Counted from the first letter of the stretch, positions 1 through 11,270 are shown. The stretch is 64,000 nucleotides of DNA from Brachypodium distachyon (GCF_000005505.3 NC_016133.3:33194737-33258736), one strand, 5' to 3'. Notes: generated by a model not told the origin, from the sequence alone. A program made the numbers and translations.

Positions 1-430
1 AGTGCCCTTTGCTACTTTGGGCGACGGCTAGTGTGGTACGACGAGTTGGTCCAACGAACCCCTTGACCGTTGGCGGGATTCCTCCTTTTATAGCCAAGGG
101 GATACCACAGGCGCCACGGTGCATGGTTTACAAGTGGCGAGCAGGGAGCTCGGGCAACTCCTCCTCGGTGTGCTGGCATGCATGCAAGAATACTAGCCCT
201 GTAACTAGGGGTCTAAAGGCCTAAGAACTAATCTTGAGCAGCCACTGTTTGTTTGACTGGACGGTGAATCCCCTTTCTGTCGGTTCATTAAATGCGCCGT
301 GCGCTTCACTCCTCGCCCTGACGAACCCTGCGCTCCGGGTGCCCGCCGCGCGCCCATGTGGCGTCGCTGTTCTGCTTGCTCGGTCCCGCTCTCGCAACGG
401 ACACCTGCGCCCGGGATCGCACCTCAACGG
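1..430 (-). mobile_element. Ty3/gypsy LTR fragment (family G), reversed
   Basis: This is part of the same GC-rich LTR seen complete at 18251-19180, 31099-32007 and 34208-35090, here reverse-complemented. Shared landmarks are the TATA region (TTTTATA at 86-92 reads TATAAAA on the minus strand), the segment around GTGCATGGTTTACAAGTGGC and the CATTAAATG block. Its left part lies outside the window. The right end fades near 430, where host sequence shared with 12960-13020 begins. No coding potential is expected, and the short ORFs here are incidental. Confidence 0.8.
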
Positions 431-504
431 ACAACAATAGCAACAAGAAAATAAAAGGCAACACGGCACCATCTAAACAAATAACAAAAGTTAAGCTAAA
501 CAAC
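430..504. other. Left flank of the duplicated F-box block
   Basis: The sequence ending AAAAGTTAAGCTAAAC is found again at about 13003-13021 in front of the second F-box copy, so this short piece is the start of the duplicated host block. It ends with ACAAC (500-504), the left target-site duplication of the solo LTR that follows. Confidence 0.6.
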
Positions 505-3500
505 TGAAGCGACCGCCCCCGTACAGGGTTCGATCCCTGTGCTTACAGTGCTAATCCCTGGATCGACTCGCTAGCACACACAGTTTCAAGATGTAATATC
601 AAGATACAAAGGTCAAAAGTATATTACATCGCATTGATCCAGAATTTAATAGTACCTTACATATTGCAACCTCATGGGTTAGCTCAAAAGAAAAGGAAAT
701 CTTGCAGCGGAAGGCAGAAGATATAGGAGTCCCATAACAACTCCACAGTCGAAACATGTTGGAATGTAAACTCGCAACCCTAACAATTCGCACCTCACTC
801 TTCACCTTGTTCACCTGCAACATTTAAACGTTGCAGCCAATAGGGGGTCAATACATTGAATGTATTGGCAAGTTCACTAAAGGGTTATAAAAGGACCTAC
901 CAAGTACATGCATATTTTGGCTAGGTGGGGTTTGGTTATTTGCATAAAAGCCTCAATGATTCCTCCTATCATTTTTAAACAAATAGTTTTATCACTATTG
1001 GACATGGGGTAGAAACACCCATGCTCCTATTAACCTAGAGCACATTGAGTAGACACATCAATTGCTCCTACCCTGTTCAAACCATTCATTTTATTAAGAA
1101 ATTGGAATGAGTGAAACCTTCCTTACAGCTCCCAAATCTAGTCGCTCATAATTGTCTGTAACCGGGGACACGACTAAGTACTTGGTTTGACACTCTGCAG
1201 AGATTGTACACTTTACCCACAAGAAACCGACGGGTTAATCCCTTGCTGTCCTCAGGATAGAGTAGCAACGGCGTCGATTACAAGAATTTTCATACCATAG
1301 TCACCCAGACCACCTGAGGAACCTACGTTCCCACCTACACGGCTACATCTGCACAATCCCTCGGATCCAGGATCATATGTCTTACTCCATCAAGCCAGAG
1401 CCCATATTAGCATGTGGTTGTACTGGAAGCTACTAAACAGGAAACTAGTCCAGTCTCTGATACCCCAGGTGGCATTCCACATTTGCGACGCAAGCGCTCC
1501 CCGAATCCACAGGGAGACGTCCATGGACGATCCATCCCCGAATCCACGGAGACTCGACTCAGAGGGACCCATAGAAATGGACCTGACGTCGCATAACATC
1601 TCAAAAACTCAAAGCCGTCCACCCAGTATGATTCGTTAAAGTTGTTTTGCCAGGTTTCTAAAATGCTCCACATTATCTGTCTCATGGTAATTAAGATTCC
1701 CTCCCACGTATACTAACATAGCATAGCAATTCAACTACTTGCGATGGCAATTGGTGGAAATGTAATGGCAGGGGTAATCTATACTACTAGGAATTCATAG
1801 CTAGCATATATACAATAATAGTCCTATCCAGGCAACTAATAAAACATCTAGTGCATAATAAAATAATAGGATAATGGTCAAAGTGAACTTGCCTTTGTCA
1901 CAGTAGTTTGAGTTACACTCTTCACAACACACACGTTGCTCTCCGGATAATCTAAACGAAGCAAACATACACACATACAAACACACAATCAAATACAAGA
2001 TAAATATGCCATGATGCGATGCAAGCATGCGATATGGTTGGGTTTGTTTTATTTGTCAAGAGAAGGTTTCAGTTTCATAAGCACCCAAATAATTCTCTAG
2101 TCAAAAAGGATTAAACAACTAATTTAAAACCAAAAGGTTATAAGTAATATTTACAAGTAATGGTTTTGAAAGCATAAAGCAAGGTTTTAAAAGAATAGGC
2201 CAATTAAATAAATAAAAAATTTATTCTTCTGGTCCTAATGGACAGAGGACACAAAAATATAATTTTGAGAGTTGGTTTCATGTAAAAAGGATCTATAAAA
2301 CTTTTAATATGATTTAAATGGAATTTAAAGACTTTCTGTAAATTGACCGAGTTTAGATTATTCAAATTTGAATTTGGGCAGTGCAAAAAGATTCTACAAG
2401 TCCTAAGGATTCCAGAAAGGTGCGGATCATCAAATTTGGCCAAACCATTCAAGAGTTACAAGTGTTTGAAGTTCTAGGGGTTTTTCTACAATTTTACCAT
2501 TTAGTTCAATCCGGAAATAAAAATTACATTTCTGCTTTTATAACACACTGCCACGTGTCGCGCTGTGATTGGCCGGTACCGGTTCACTTAAAGACTTAAC
2601 AAGATCTAATCTCGGCCGTTGGCCGAGATCCAACGGTCGTGGATCCTCGGGCTCACCTCCGGTAAGTCCTAGGTTTCCGGCGAGCGTGTCCGGCGGCGGC
2701 GTGGTTCGGGCGGGGCGGCGAGCGGTGGGGAGGAGGTGGGCGGGGGCGGTGCGTTGTGGCGGAGACGGTGACGCGCTCGATTTGGCGAGGGGAGGCCGGC
2801 GTCCACGCCTAGGACGACGAGCGGCGACGGCGGCGCGGTTCGGGACTCCGGCGAGGACGGGCGGCGGCTTCCGACTGCCACAGGGCACCAAAAGAAGAAC
2901 GGCTCGCCTCAAAAGTACGGCAACGCGGAGGGGAAAAAGAAACACCAAGGAGAGGCGGAGCTTACGCTTCGGTTCACCGGCAGAGAAGGAAAACGCGACG
3001 GCGGCAGTGGCGGTCTCCGACGAGAAATAGCGGCAGCCTGGCGGCGCAATCGGAAGCGGAGAGAGAGGGGAAAAGGAGAGGAGGCCGCGCTCTTTATAGT
3101 GGCGCGGGAGGCAAGACGAGGGGAACTCGGCGTGCGGCGGCGAGATTAGCGGCGCTTGCCGCTTGAGGAGGACGACCCTGATAGGCGGGTCCCGCCTGTC
3201 AGTGGCCTGGCTCTCCGCGCGCTATGCAAGCCGCCAGTTGGGCTGCGGCGTGCGGTAGGTGAGTGGGGCGGCCCAGTTGGGTCGGTCCGGTTCTCTTTTT
3301 TTTCCTTCTTTACTTTTTCCTTTTTCTTTTTCTGTTTTTCCTTTATAACTCTCGATTTTGAACTCCAAATTGATTCAAATAAATTTCAGAAAAATTGTAA
3401 AATCATATTGTAATATGATTCAACTTTTGGGACTAATTTCCCTTCCAAATAAAATATATAAAAATACATTTGCCCTATAAATGCCTTTAGGGCTTTATAA

Positions 3501-3763
3501 CTATTTGAATAAAATAGTTTTCCAACTCGAGTGTAAATATTAAAAATTACGAGATAGCTCATTTATGCAATAAACCCCATTATAGATAAACCCTATTGGT
3601 TTAAAAATGCAAAGCTCAAATGGGTGAAATCCTAGGGTTTTAAAATGAAATAAAACCTTTTTAAAGCCTTTTGGAATTCAAATTTTGATTCAAACATGCA
3701 AATGTGGCATGATGCTCATGAATGCAATGCATATGAAAGAGTTTGAATTTTTGGGATGTCACA
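505..3763 (-). mobile_element. Solo LTR, 3.26 kb (family L3), copy 1
   Basis: Begins TGAAGCGACCGCC and ends GGGATGTCACA, so on the minus strand it reads TGTGACATCCC to GGCGGTCGCTTCA with TG...CA ends. It is flanked by the perfect 5-bp duplication ACAAC (500-504 and 3764-3768), and no internal domain or second LTR is present, which defines a solo LTR left by LTR-LTR recombination. Copies 2 (26335-29635) and 3 (38035-41307) align over their whole length. Length and the TGTRACATCCC start resemble large LTRs of grass Ty3/gypsy elements; this family link is inference. GC-rich ORFs inside (such as 2569-3030) are not conserved between copies. Confidence 0.9.
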
Positions 3764-3768
3764 ACAAC

Positions 3769-4839
3769 ATTGGGAGGAACAATTAGGGTTTCGGGAAAAA
3801 GAAGTTAGGGTTGCATTTTGGGCATAGAAGTTAGGGTTGCGACCATTATATGACTGCCATCCACTATCTAGGCCCACATGTCAACATATTATTTACTTAC
3901 TTAATTAATGGGATATCCATAGAGCAACCGTGTCCATACATCCTCCACGAGCTCGCGAATACCTGCATGCGAGAATCCATGAAGCAAAATCATGCTCCAT
4001 ACTTGCACTCCATAGACATAGTATCCGTAGATATTCGGTTGCGTGGTATTCATTGACATCTTCACTCTTTCGCTCCAGCTTCCAATTCTTGTACACACGA
4101 GCCCATTAACTCGCCGTTGTTTCCTCTTCTCTGTCGACTTCTCGTCACCCTCTTTCTACCGCCACCAGCTCCTCTTCCACCTCAACACTAGATTTGGTCA
4201 TCCACCGCCGTTGTAGGCACCCCTTGGTGAAGATCTTCCTCTCAAGGTCAGAAAAGGAAGTGCTGCTCATCCTGTCACGTCACCGGTGTCCTCTCTCTTC
4301 TCCCTTCTTCCTTGCCTTCCTCGTTTTTTCCATTATATATTGTCAGTTCCTTTCTCCGCCAATTTTCCCATCCCTCCCAGGGACAAGTGTTCCTATGTTG
4401 CAATTGGCTATGCTTGTGTACTAATAACATTATTAAACTAACAATTATAGCGAAATTATTACATTCCAAATTATGATGACCACCGTCACCATCTTTCCTG
4501 GCTTCATCCGTGGTCCCCGCCAGCCCAGTCTTCTGTTCCATCAAACGGCGAGAATTAACAGTTCAGCTCACTAGCAACGACACACCGTCGGGCTGCTGGC
4601 CCAATCCCAGCTGGAGGAACACATCACCTGGCACCTGCACAGAAACCGGAGAAAGACCCCCCGAATAGGCGTGTTACGGCTGCTACAGTACTACTACACC
4701 GTCACGGAAAACACGTGCGCAGGTTCCATCAAAACTCCCCGCATCCCTTCGATCCGTCAGACTTCCCCTCATTCCTTTCGTCAGAGTCAGCCGCAAATCC
4801 CATTCCCCATCGACCGCTCTGCAATCGAGAGTCGTCCTC
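3769..4839 (+). promoter_or_regulatory. Upstream region of the F-box gene
   Basis: The sequence starting at GGAACAATTAGGGTTTCGG has a match at 13036-13196 in front of the dead second copy. A segment of about 0.7 kb (about 3990-4708) is present only here, so it was lost from copy 2 or inserted in copy 1. Homology resumes at the GCAGGTTCCATC motif near 4720, inside the probable 5' leader. A TATATATT-like run lies near 4335, but no TATA box at a convincing distance from the ATG could be assigned. Confidence 0.4.
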
Positions 4840-6123
4840 ATGACGTCCACGGGCTCTCCTGGTGCTCGCCGCCGTCGGCACGGCTGTGCTTCCGTGGCGA
4901 CCGACGGCGCCAGCAGGGACTGGTCGTCGCTGCCGGCAGAGCTCCTTTTGTGTGTCTTCGCGCTCCTCCTCTCGGACGCGGACCGCGTCCGCTTCCGCGC
5001 CGTGTGCCGGCGGTGGGCTAGCGCCGCCGGGGCGTGGCGCCCGCGGCCCTGGCTCGTGGGATCCCGCACCGACCGCTCCGGGCAGGGCGCGGCCACGTCC
5101 TCCTTCTGGCTCTCTCGGGCCGGCCGCCTCCTCCCGTTCCCCGCCGAGATCCCGCCCGGGCTGGAGTACCTCTCGTCGTCTTCCCACGGGTACCTCGTGC
5201 TCTCCGATCCCAGCAGGGCTGGGCCCGGCGGGGGCAAGGCCATCACGCTGCTCAACCCTAGCACGGGCAGGCGGGTCCCACTCCCCCCGATCGGATTCTT
5301 CAAGAAGTGGCACGACGTCCACACCGTCGTCCTCTCCGCCGATCCGGCCATGTCCGGCGGAGGCGAGTGGACTGCGGTGGCCTCGGCGTTTCCGGCAAAC
5401 TGCCTCGCGTACTACTGCTCGGCGGCGGGGGTGTGGACGGCGCTCAACTTCCGCGTGACCGGCTACGTCGGCGTCGAGCACTTCAGGGGCCGATTCTACG
5501 TCGCCTTCAAGAGAAACATCTACGTCCTCGTCCACGATCTCAACCAGCGTGGCGGCCAGCCCGTCCTCCCGCTCGGGGACGCCGTGGAGGGTGATTTCCC
5601 TGGAGCTGGAGGGCGCAAGGATTATGATTTCCCTGGAGGGCGCGCCTCCGCCGTCGACACACACCTGGTGGAGTCCGAGGGCCAGCTGCTGCTCGTTTGG
5701 GTGCGCGGCGGGGACGGGTACAGCTCGGATGACGACCTACGAGATTACGACAACGTCATAGTCGGTGACGACGACGAGTTAGAGGTCGTCACCAGGAGCA
5801 ATAACAGGCGGACGGTGGAGGTGCACAGGGTGGAGCTAGTCGGCGACGGCGCGGTGCGTCTGGAGCCGGTGTATAGCCTCGGTGCCGGCCGGTGCGCGCT
5901 GTTCCTGGGGCGGAACCGCGCGTTCACGCTCTCGCCGGCGGAATTCCCGGCGTGCCGCGCCAACTGCGTCTACCTCCTCGACAGGCAGGGCCACCCCAAC
6001 GGGGTCGTGACGGTGTTGAACGTGGAGCGCAGCTGCAAGGAGACCATCTACCCAGAGGAGGGCCTGCGAGGCTGGACGTCCGCCGGTTGGGCGCGTCGTG
6101 GCTGGTTCTTTGCAAACTATTAG
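4840..6123 (+). CDS. F-box protein with DUF295 domain
   Basis: Intact single-exon gene of 427 codons, very GC-rich as is common for grass genes. Residues about 26-65 form an F-box (DWSSLPAELLLCVF, then VRFRAVCRRWASAA), the segment that binds SKP1/ASK in SCF ubiquitin ligases. The rest matches the DUF295 type: GYLVLSDP and LLNPSTGRRVPLPP near residues 115-150, FRGRFYVAF in the middle, and LFLGRNRAFTLS...CVYLLD near the C-terminus. The expected role is choosing a substrate for ubiquitination; the substrate is unknown. The start was chosen because the F-box lies about 26 residues in and no earlier in-frame ATG continues. A short internal duplication (GATTTCCCTGGAG twice, about 5593-5632) adds residues absent from copy 2. 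A degraded paralogue lies at 13355-16171. Confidence 0.88.
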   Translation: MTSTGSPGARRRRHGCASVATDGASRDWSSLPAELLLCVFALLLSDADRVRFRAVCRRWASAAGAWRPRPWLVGSRTDRSGQGAATSSFWLSRAGRLLPFPAEIPPGLEYLSSSSHGYLVLSDPSRAGPGGGKAITLLNPSTGRRVPLPPIGFFKKWHDVHTVVLSADPAMSGGGEWTAVASAFPANCLAYYCSAAGVWTALNFRVTGYVGVEHFRGRFYVAFKRNIYVLVHDLNQRGGQPVLPLGDAVEGDFPGAGGRKDYDFPGGRASAVDTHLVESEGQLLLVWVRGGDGYSSDDDLRDYDNVIVGDDDELEVVTRSNNRRTVEVHRVELVGDGAVRLEPVYSLGAGRCALFLGRNRAFTLSPAEFPACRANCVYLLDRQGHPNGVVTVLNVERSCKETIYPEEGLRGWTSAGWARRGWFFANY

Positions 6124-6500
6124 CAAATCATCAATCGATCGGTAAGAATTGAGACTAGCTTGCAGTATTACTCATTTATCCTTTCGAATTTCCGTTTTTT
6201 TCTGAGGATTATTATGCAGCTCCTTGAGTTGGGCATTATTGTTAGCACCATGGATTTCTTTGGCATGCATCATATGAATTCCGAGAACTGAAACAAATGG
6301 ATATGCATATCGCTGTATGTCTCGTTTTTCAGATCCAACGTTATTTGGATAAAGTTTTTCCGATCCAATCATCAAATGTTGATCCTTATAGCTCAACGCA
6401 GTGGACTAGCTGCTGTTGACTTATGTGCGTTGGAAGTGAAGGCCCGGCCAGTGCTCAGGTTAACACTCCGCTAGGTTGCGCAAGTATTTCTAGAATGACT
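6124..6500 (+). other. 3' flank of F-box copy 1
   Basis: Non-coding. It matches 16172-16545 downstream of the dead copy, including the block around GCACCATGGATTTCTTTGGC, so the duplicated unit includes the 3' untranslated region and flank. No poly(A) signal is clear enough to place. Confidence 0.6.
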
Positions 6501-6579
6501 CCAGAGTGTCTGCCGCCATAATTTAACGGCATTACGCTACTTCGGGTTAGCAATGATATAGTTTAGAACAACACATCTA

Positions 6580-6811
6580 CTCCGGTCCACAGTATGATGG
6601 GTATTAATTTCGTTAAGACATGATCAAATTACTTTTGATTAATATGTGGTTATGCGGTAGGAAATTAGTATCAGTAGATTCGTTTTCTGAAAGTATTTAC
6701 TAATAGTTTGATTTCATGTCATATGAACCTGTACACAATGATGGTGTAATTTTTTATCAAAGCTTTATCTTAACGAAATTTAGTAGGTGTTATAGTATAG
6801 GATGGAGAGAA
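6580..6811. mobile_element. Degenerate Stowaway-like MITE
   Basis: TA-flanked element starting CTCCGGTCCAC and ending GGATGGAGAG. The two ends are inverted repeats for about 40 bp with mismatches; the motif TTTCGTTAAGA occurs in both arms in opposite orientation. TA duplication and CTCC-type ends are typical of Tc1/mariner-derived Stowaway MITEs. It is old and the right boundary is uncertain by a few bases. Confidence 0.5.
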
Positions 6812-6917
6812 TATTAGTTAATCCTTCATTTCTGGTACGCGGGGTGGATAGATTTTTTTGCATATACCTAGACATGGTTTACAGAGGGGGCGATGCACTA
6901 AGGTTGCTTTGTTTACT

Positions 6918-7013
6918 AGCTAAGGCCTAACGGTGCAACACATGATTAACTTCAGAACGTTTCAACAAGCTAAGGCCTAACGGTGCAACACATGATTAAC
7001 TTCAGAACGTTTC
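6918..7013. repeat. 50-bp tandem duplication, two copies
   Basis: The 46-bp string starting AGCTAAGGCCTAACGG and ending AGAACGTTTC occurs at 6918-6963 and again, without mismatch, at 6968-7013. The period is 50 bp. Perfect identity suggests a recent duplication in intergenic DNA. Confidence 0.9.
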
Positions 7014-7449
7014 GCTCGTGACCAAGTATACTTTATGTGCATGGCCCTGCTTACTGCGCGGTAGGTGATGAAGAGGAATGAGAACGAAAGAAAGGCAGCC
7101 ATCATTCATGCAATGGTGATGCGTGCATTCGCAGGCTGTGATGATGGGGTTTTGCCACGCGATTAAGGACTGACAAGATTAGCGAGAAATAGACAGAAAA
7201 ACCTACCCCTGCATATCGTAAAGGAGATATTACTTTGTATCCTTTGACGTTTTAGGAGTAGTCCGCGTGTGGTTCGGACTTGCCCCTAATTAAAGAAAAC
7301 CCAAACTATAGCTCGGGCTCTGTGGAGCAAGAAATTATCAATAAATATATGTAAGTTTTATGTTTTTAAGCAACGACCCTCACAATTAATTACATTGTAT
7401 TGGTTTTTTTTAGTGAAACAACATTCCCATATTTAATTTACATTTTATT
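7014..7449. other. Intergenic, nothing recognised
   Basis: No open frame of note, no terminal repeats and no known motif were seen between the 50-bp tandem repeat and the first NAC pseudogene. Confidence 0.5.
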
Positions 7450-8104
7450 GGTTTTGGGAGTAGTCTGCAAAAGGGTACGGCGGCACCTCCTTGTTGATCC
7501 AAGTGCTTTTGTGAAAAATCCCGCAAACCACCCACTCGTCCTACAACAAACATGGACATAATTAAAATTATGGCAAGTCAAGCTCAGTACTTCAAGTTTG
7601 TGCATGACTATGCTGATGAGTACCTTCGAATTAATTAGAAGATGTATTAATGGTGTCATTGTCATTGTTGCTTTTGATCCTGTACTCATGCATGACCCTG
7701 TTGGTCTTCTTGCCATCTAGAGCCATGCCCATGTAGAAGATGTGCGTCTTCTTCATGCCGATGAGGCCATATGGCTATGGAAAATCTCCTTTGTTTTTGT
7801 TGGTGGCCTTCTAGTACCCGACTCCAGTGGCGCGGTTGGTTCTGCAACCCGTGGAGTACTTGCGAACCATGTGGTAGTAGAAGTACCACTCCTTTGGCCC
7901 AGTCCCAACATCTCCGCCTTCATCGGGAACTCCCTGGGTCGTACTTGTTGATGTCCACCTCTCCTATGGCAGTTGTGTCGAAGCTCATGCCCTTCAGCTT
8001 CAGCTTCAAGCTTAGGTAGAAACCATTAGGTTCCCGTCTCTCGTCTTGAACCTAAAACCAGGAGCAAGATCCAGATGCTGCTGCTGGTGCAAGTAGTCTC
8101 CCAT
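7450..8104 (-). pseudogene. NAC transcription factor pseudogene 1
   Basis: Read on the minus strand from the ATG at 8104. The start (MGD, then a glutamine-rich stretch and APGFRF) is NAC subdomain A. Later pieces recall subdomains C and D ([43 protein letters not shown]), and after an intron-like gap comes a DEWVV-like third exon near 7500-7550. Several stops and frame changes interrupt it, so it cannot encode a NAC protein. NAC proteins bind DNA through this N-terminal domain. It is arranged head-to-head with pseudogene 2, and the two form the arms of a large palindrome. Confidence 0.75.
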
Positions 8105-9690
8105 GGCTCGATCTCTATGTACCTAGCTAGCTTAAGCAAGCAAAACATATATGCAACCTGAAATAGTGTTGAAGATGGACGTACGCAATTGCTAGACACA
8201 TATACAATGGCATAGATGTTTTGTGAAGGAATTTAGGAGAGAGGGAATAAGATTAAATAGGGAGGAAGAGGTAGGTGCAGGCAAGACACTGGCCACAAAA
8301 GCTTTTGATATTGGGGAAGATTTATGCGTATTTATGTACTCTCCAATCTACCCCTCCTTGTCCGCTCCGCATGCGTCCGCTAAATGTTTCCAACCTTTAT
8401 GATGCAAATCAAACATATGTATGACTAGCTTTGTAGCACGCGATGGTCTCACCAGCCTGCATACGTGGTGATCTTATGATCATTCTTGATGCTTTATTTT
8501 GTGTCGTGCACATACCATGTCCAACTTGAGCTTAAAGATGATCACCATGCATGTTGTTTTGCACAACTTCCTATTTAAAGCATCCTTATGCAAAACATCA
8601 TGCATGGTGATCACCTTTTAGTTGAAGGTGAAAACGGTACATATTAATGAGACAAAATAAAAGCTTCAAGAGTAGTCACAAGATCACCACATATGTAGGC
8701 TGGTTAGAGCACCGTGAGCTAGCTAGCATGCATCTGTTTTGCATCATAAAGGTGGCAACATTTAACGGAGGCATGCAACGCAGACAAGGATGGTAGAACG
8801 GAGAATGCATATATATGTATATAGCTTTCCCAATATGCATAAGCTTATTTTGTGGCAAATGCCTTTCCTGCACATGCCTCCCTCCAGATTTAATCGTCTT
8901 CCCTCTCTCCTAAATTTCTTCACAAGACATCTTGTCCATTGTAAGTATGTCTAGTAATTGCCCTCATCTTCAGCACTATTTCTGTTTACATATAGGTTTT
9001 GCTTTTGCATAAGCTAGCTAGGTACGTAGAGATCGACCATTGGGAGATCACCTGCACCACCAGCAGCATCTAGATAGTGCTCCTAGTTTCAGGTTCCAGC
9101 CGACAAACGAGGAACTCCTCAGTTTTTACCTAAGCCTAAAGGTGAAGGACATGATCTTCCGCACAACCGCCATAGGAGTAGTGGACATCAACAAATGCGA
9201 TACATGGGAGCTTCCGATGAAGGCGAAGATGTCCAGGCGGAGGGCGAAGGAGTGGTACTTATACTGCCATAAAGGACCACAAGTACCCCACGGGCCACAA
9301 GACTAACCACGCCACCGAGGCCGGGTACTGGAAGGTCATCAGCAAGGACAAGGAGATCTTCCATGGCCATGGCCTCCTCGTCGGCATGTAGAACATGCCG
9401 GTCTTCTACATTGTCACGGCTCCATTCTGGCAAGAACAACAACTGGGTCATGCATGAGTACATGATCGAAAGCAACAATGGCAATATGCTCTCTTATGCC
9501 ACCAACGGCACCATTAGTACATCTTCTAATTCAAAGGTACTCATCTCGTCGGTGTCATGCACAAACTTGAAGTCTTGAGTTTTGATTTGCCATAATTTTA
9601 ATTATGTGATATTTATTGTAGGATGCATGGTGGTTTGTAGGATCTTCCACAATGTTAGCAATAATCTTGATTCATGTATCTGCATAGTCA
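7450..9690. repeat. Large imperfect palindrome of two NAC pseudogenes
   Basis: The minus-strand copy (7450-8104) plus its upstream sequence (8105-about 8555) is an inverted repeat of about 8580-9690. The centre is near 8565: GATCACCATGCATG (8540-8553) and its inverted counterpart CATGCATGGTGATC (about 8601-8614) face each other. Arms are about 1.1 kb and diverged. Small inverted blocks are easy to match, such as GCCACAAAAGCTT at 8290 with AAGCTTATTTTGTGGC at 8842. Confidence 0.8.
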
Positions 9691-9988
9691 TTTTTTAGTT
9701 CTGCATGAGTGTTTAGGTCATAGGGTTAATTTGCAAGCCATAAAAGCTTCATTCAAGCGCTCGTGAGGCGAGATGCCAAGCCACCATGAGATGAAGGTGT
9801 GCCAGGTGAGATGCCAAGGTGCTGGTGCTGTGGGATGCAGCAATGTGAGATGCCGCCCGCAGCGTGCGTGGATGAATTAGAGGCGATGGTTTGGCTGTGG
9901 AGTGATTAATTCAGTCAGCAATTTGGCAGTGAAGTTATGTTAGTAGCTTGGTCGAGTTAGTTGGGGCTGCATGCAAGGAGTTGTTAGC
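9653..9988. other. Inserted DNA of unknown type in NAC pseudogene 2
   Basis: This stretch separates two pieces of NAC exon 3, so it is inserted. It has a locally repeated motif (GTGAGATGCCAAG and relatives, 9760-9860). A TGTTAG-like start hints at an LTR relic, but no matching second end or primer-binding site was found, so it is left unassigned. Confidence 0.3.
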
Positions 9989-9990
9989 TA

Positions 9991-10106
9991 CTCCCTCCGA
10001 TCCTAAATTGTTGTCAAAATATTACATGTATCTAGATGCTTTTTAAGAATAGATACATCATCCATATTTGGGCAAATTTGAGTCAAAAATTTAGGATCAG
10101 AGGGAG
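9991..10106. mobile_element. Stowaway MITE, 116 bp
   Basis: TA duplications at 9989-9990 and 10107-10108. Ends are CTCCCTCCGATCCTAAAT and, inverted, CTCCCTCTGATCCTAAAT with one mismatch. This matches the Tc1/mariner-derived Stowaway type abundant in grasses. Confidence 0.88.
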
Positions 10107-10199
10107 TACTAGCTAGTTGAGCACGTGAACTGCTTTGACTTATTCTTATGCACTCGAGCGATTTCAGGGAGAGAAGAGGATTAGTACGGCACAAAGCTA

Positions 10200-10234
10200 C
10201 TCCCTCCGTTCCGACAAGAATTATGGAACGGAGG
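10200..10234. mobile_element. Remnant Stowaway MITE of 35 bp (ends only)
   Basis: Flanked by TA on both sides (10198-10199 and 10235-10236). It consists of little more than the two ends, TCCCTCCGTTCC and GGAACGGAGG, with a dozen bases between, as after an internal deletion. Confidence 0.7.
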
Positions 10235-10499
10235 TAGTAGGTGAAAGTACGTAGTTGCATCCACCGGCTGCGTGTGCGTATGTTTATTTAAAAGGTTGTA
10301 AGCATGTTTATTTGAGACTAACGAGAAGAGGAAGAGAGAAGGAAAAAGGGCCGGCTGTGTCCTGTGTGAGGCAGCTGGTCGCCAAAATAGTTGTGTCCTC
10401 GTGTTCTTGCGAGTGTTGTGTGAGGCAACCCAAAGAAGAAGGAGGAGCTGAGAGATTCGTCTTCAAAACACAAGAGCTGTGGGTTGATCAGAGCGGAAT

Positions 10500-11060
10500 C
10501 GATGGCGCAGAACTCTGGAGGTCTTTCCAACGTGCGCTATCTGTGGCATGGAAGGAGAGACCGGTTTTCACGCCGCCACCCGCCGCACCAAAGCTCGTGC
10601 ACTGAGAGATCTGCTGCGACTTTCCTGGCAGTTGCCGACTGAAGATGAATTCAGATATACCGGCCCCCATTGACTGCAGGTTATTCTCTGTCAATGCATG
10701 ACATAACCCGCATGAGATTGCTGCTGTTATTCTTGCGTTAATTGTTGGCACCTACGTACGTAACGATGTTAATGTTATCCATGGCAAAAAGGAGATGCGT
10801 CGGTGGTGCAATCAGCGAGCTTCTTGGTTTCCTATGGAACAGCACTGTTTCAAATCCGACAAGACAATATAGTCAAAGCTAAGGGGCTGCGTGATCCGTC
10901 CGTCTACTGGCAGTACCTGTTAAGTCTGCCTGGGTTTCCTCCGTCGGTAGGCTGGGCAAAGGTGAATATGCAGCCTCGTGTTTTAACTCAGACACTGGTG
11001 AAATTTCGCTGGATGCATCATCCGGAACTGCAATGGTGAGGCCCTCCTGTCGGCTTGGGG
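10500..11060 (+). mobile_element. LINE (L1-type) ORF2 C-terminal fragment
   Basis: Conceptual translation, with frame changes, gives CAICGMEGETGFHA (the zinc-binding zf-RVT region after the reverse transcriptase), then LPTEDEFRYTGPHW, then VRNDVNVIHGKKEM, and the start of an RNase H-like part with GWAKVN near 10950. This order is typical of plant L1 elements. Stops and shifts interrupt it, and no poly(A) tail or target duplication was found. It sits inside exon 3 of NAC pseudogene 2. Confidence 0.6.
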
Positions 11061-11270
11061 ATGCCTTCCTTGGTGTCGCAGGACCACTATGCCAGTGCCG
11101 TGTTGAGATCTAGCAAGTGGACCAAATGGGAATGGCCTGGGTGTAATAACCGATCGATGATCCAAGACTGCAATAAGGAAATTCTAGCGAGTCGAACCAT
11201 ACATATAATTTGTGTGTGTTATAAATTGTGTTGCGACTCAGTTTGTCATTTGTGTGTGTTTCCCATGTTA

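Larger units (their letters stand above)
9040..11270 (+). pseudogene. NAC transcription factor pseudogene 2, split by insertions
   Basis: Starts MGDHLHHQQHLD and then FRFQPTNEELLSFYL (subdomain A), followed by KEWYLYC. A one-base frame change near 9272 is needed to continue into [19 protein letters not shown] and [14 protein letters not shown] stop follows (about 9388) and a second frame change near 9420 leads to NNWVMHEYMIES. Exon 3 starts at about 9622 (DAWWFVG) and breaks off at about 9653. Its 3' part reappears at about 11069-11270, recognised by similarity to pseudogene 5. The 1.4 kb in between holds MITEs and a LINE fragment. No functional product is possible. Confidence 0.75.

Noticed and set aside
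520..550. GGTTCGATCCCTG, like a tRNA B box
   Set aside because: It is near the end of all three L3 LTRs, but no A box or tRNA cloverleaf can be formed around it.
2569..3030. 153-codon open frame
   Set aside because: Same reason: GC-rich part of solo LTR copy 1, not conserved.
4683..5664. Long minus-strand open frames opposite the F-box gene
   Set aside because: Shadow frames from high third-position GC; no domain and wrong strand for the F-box similarity.
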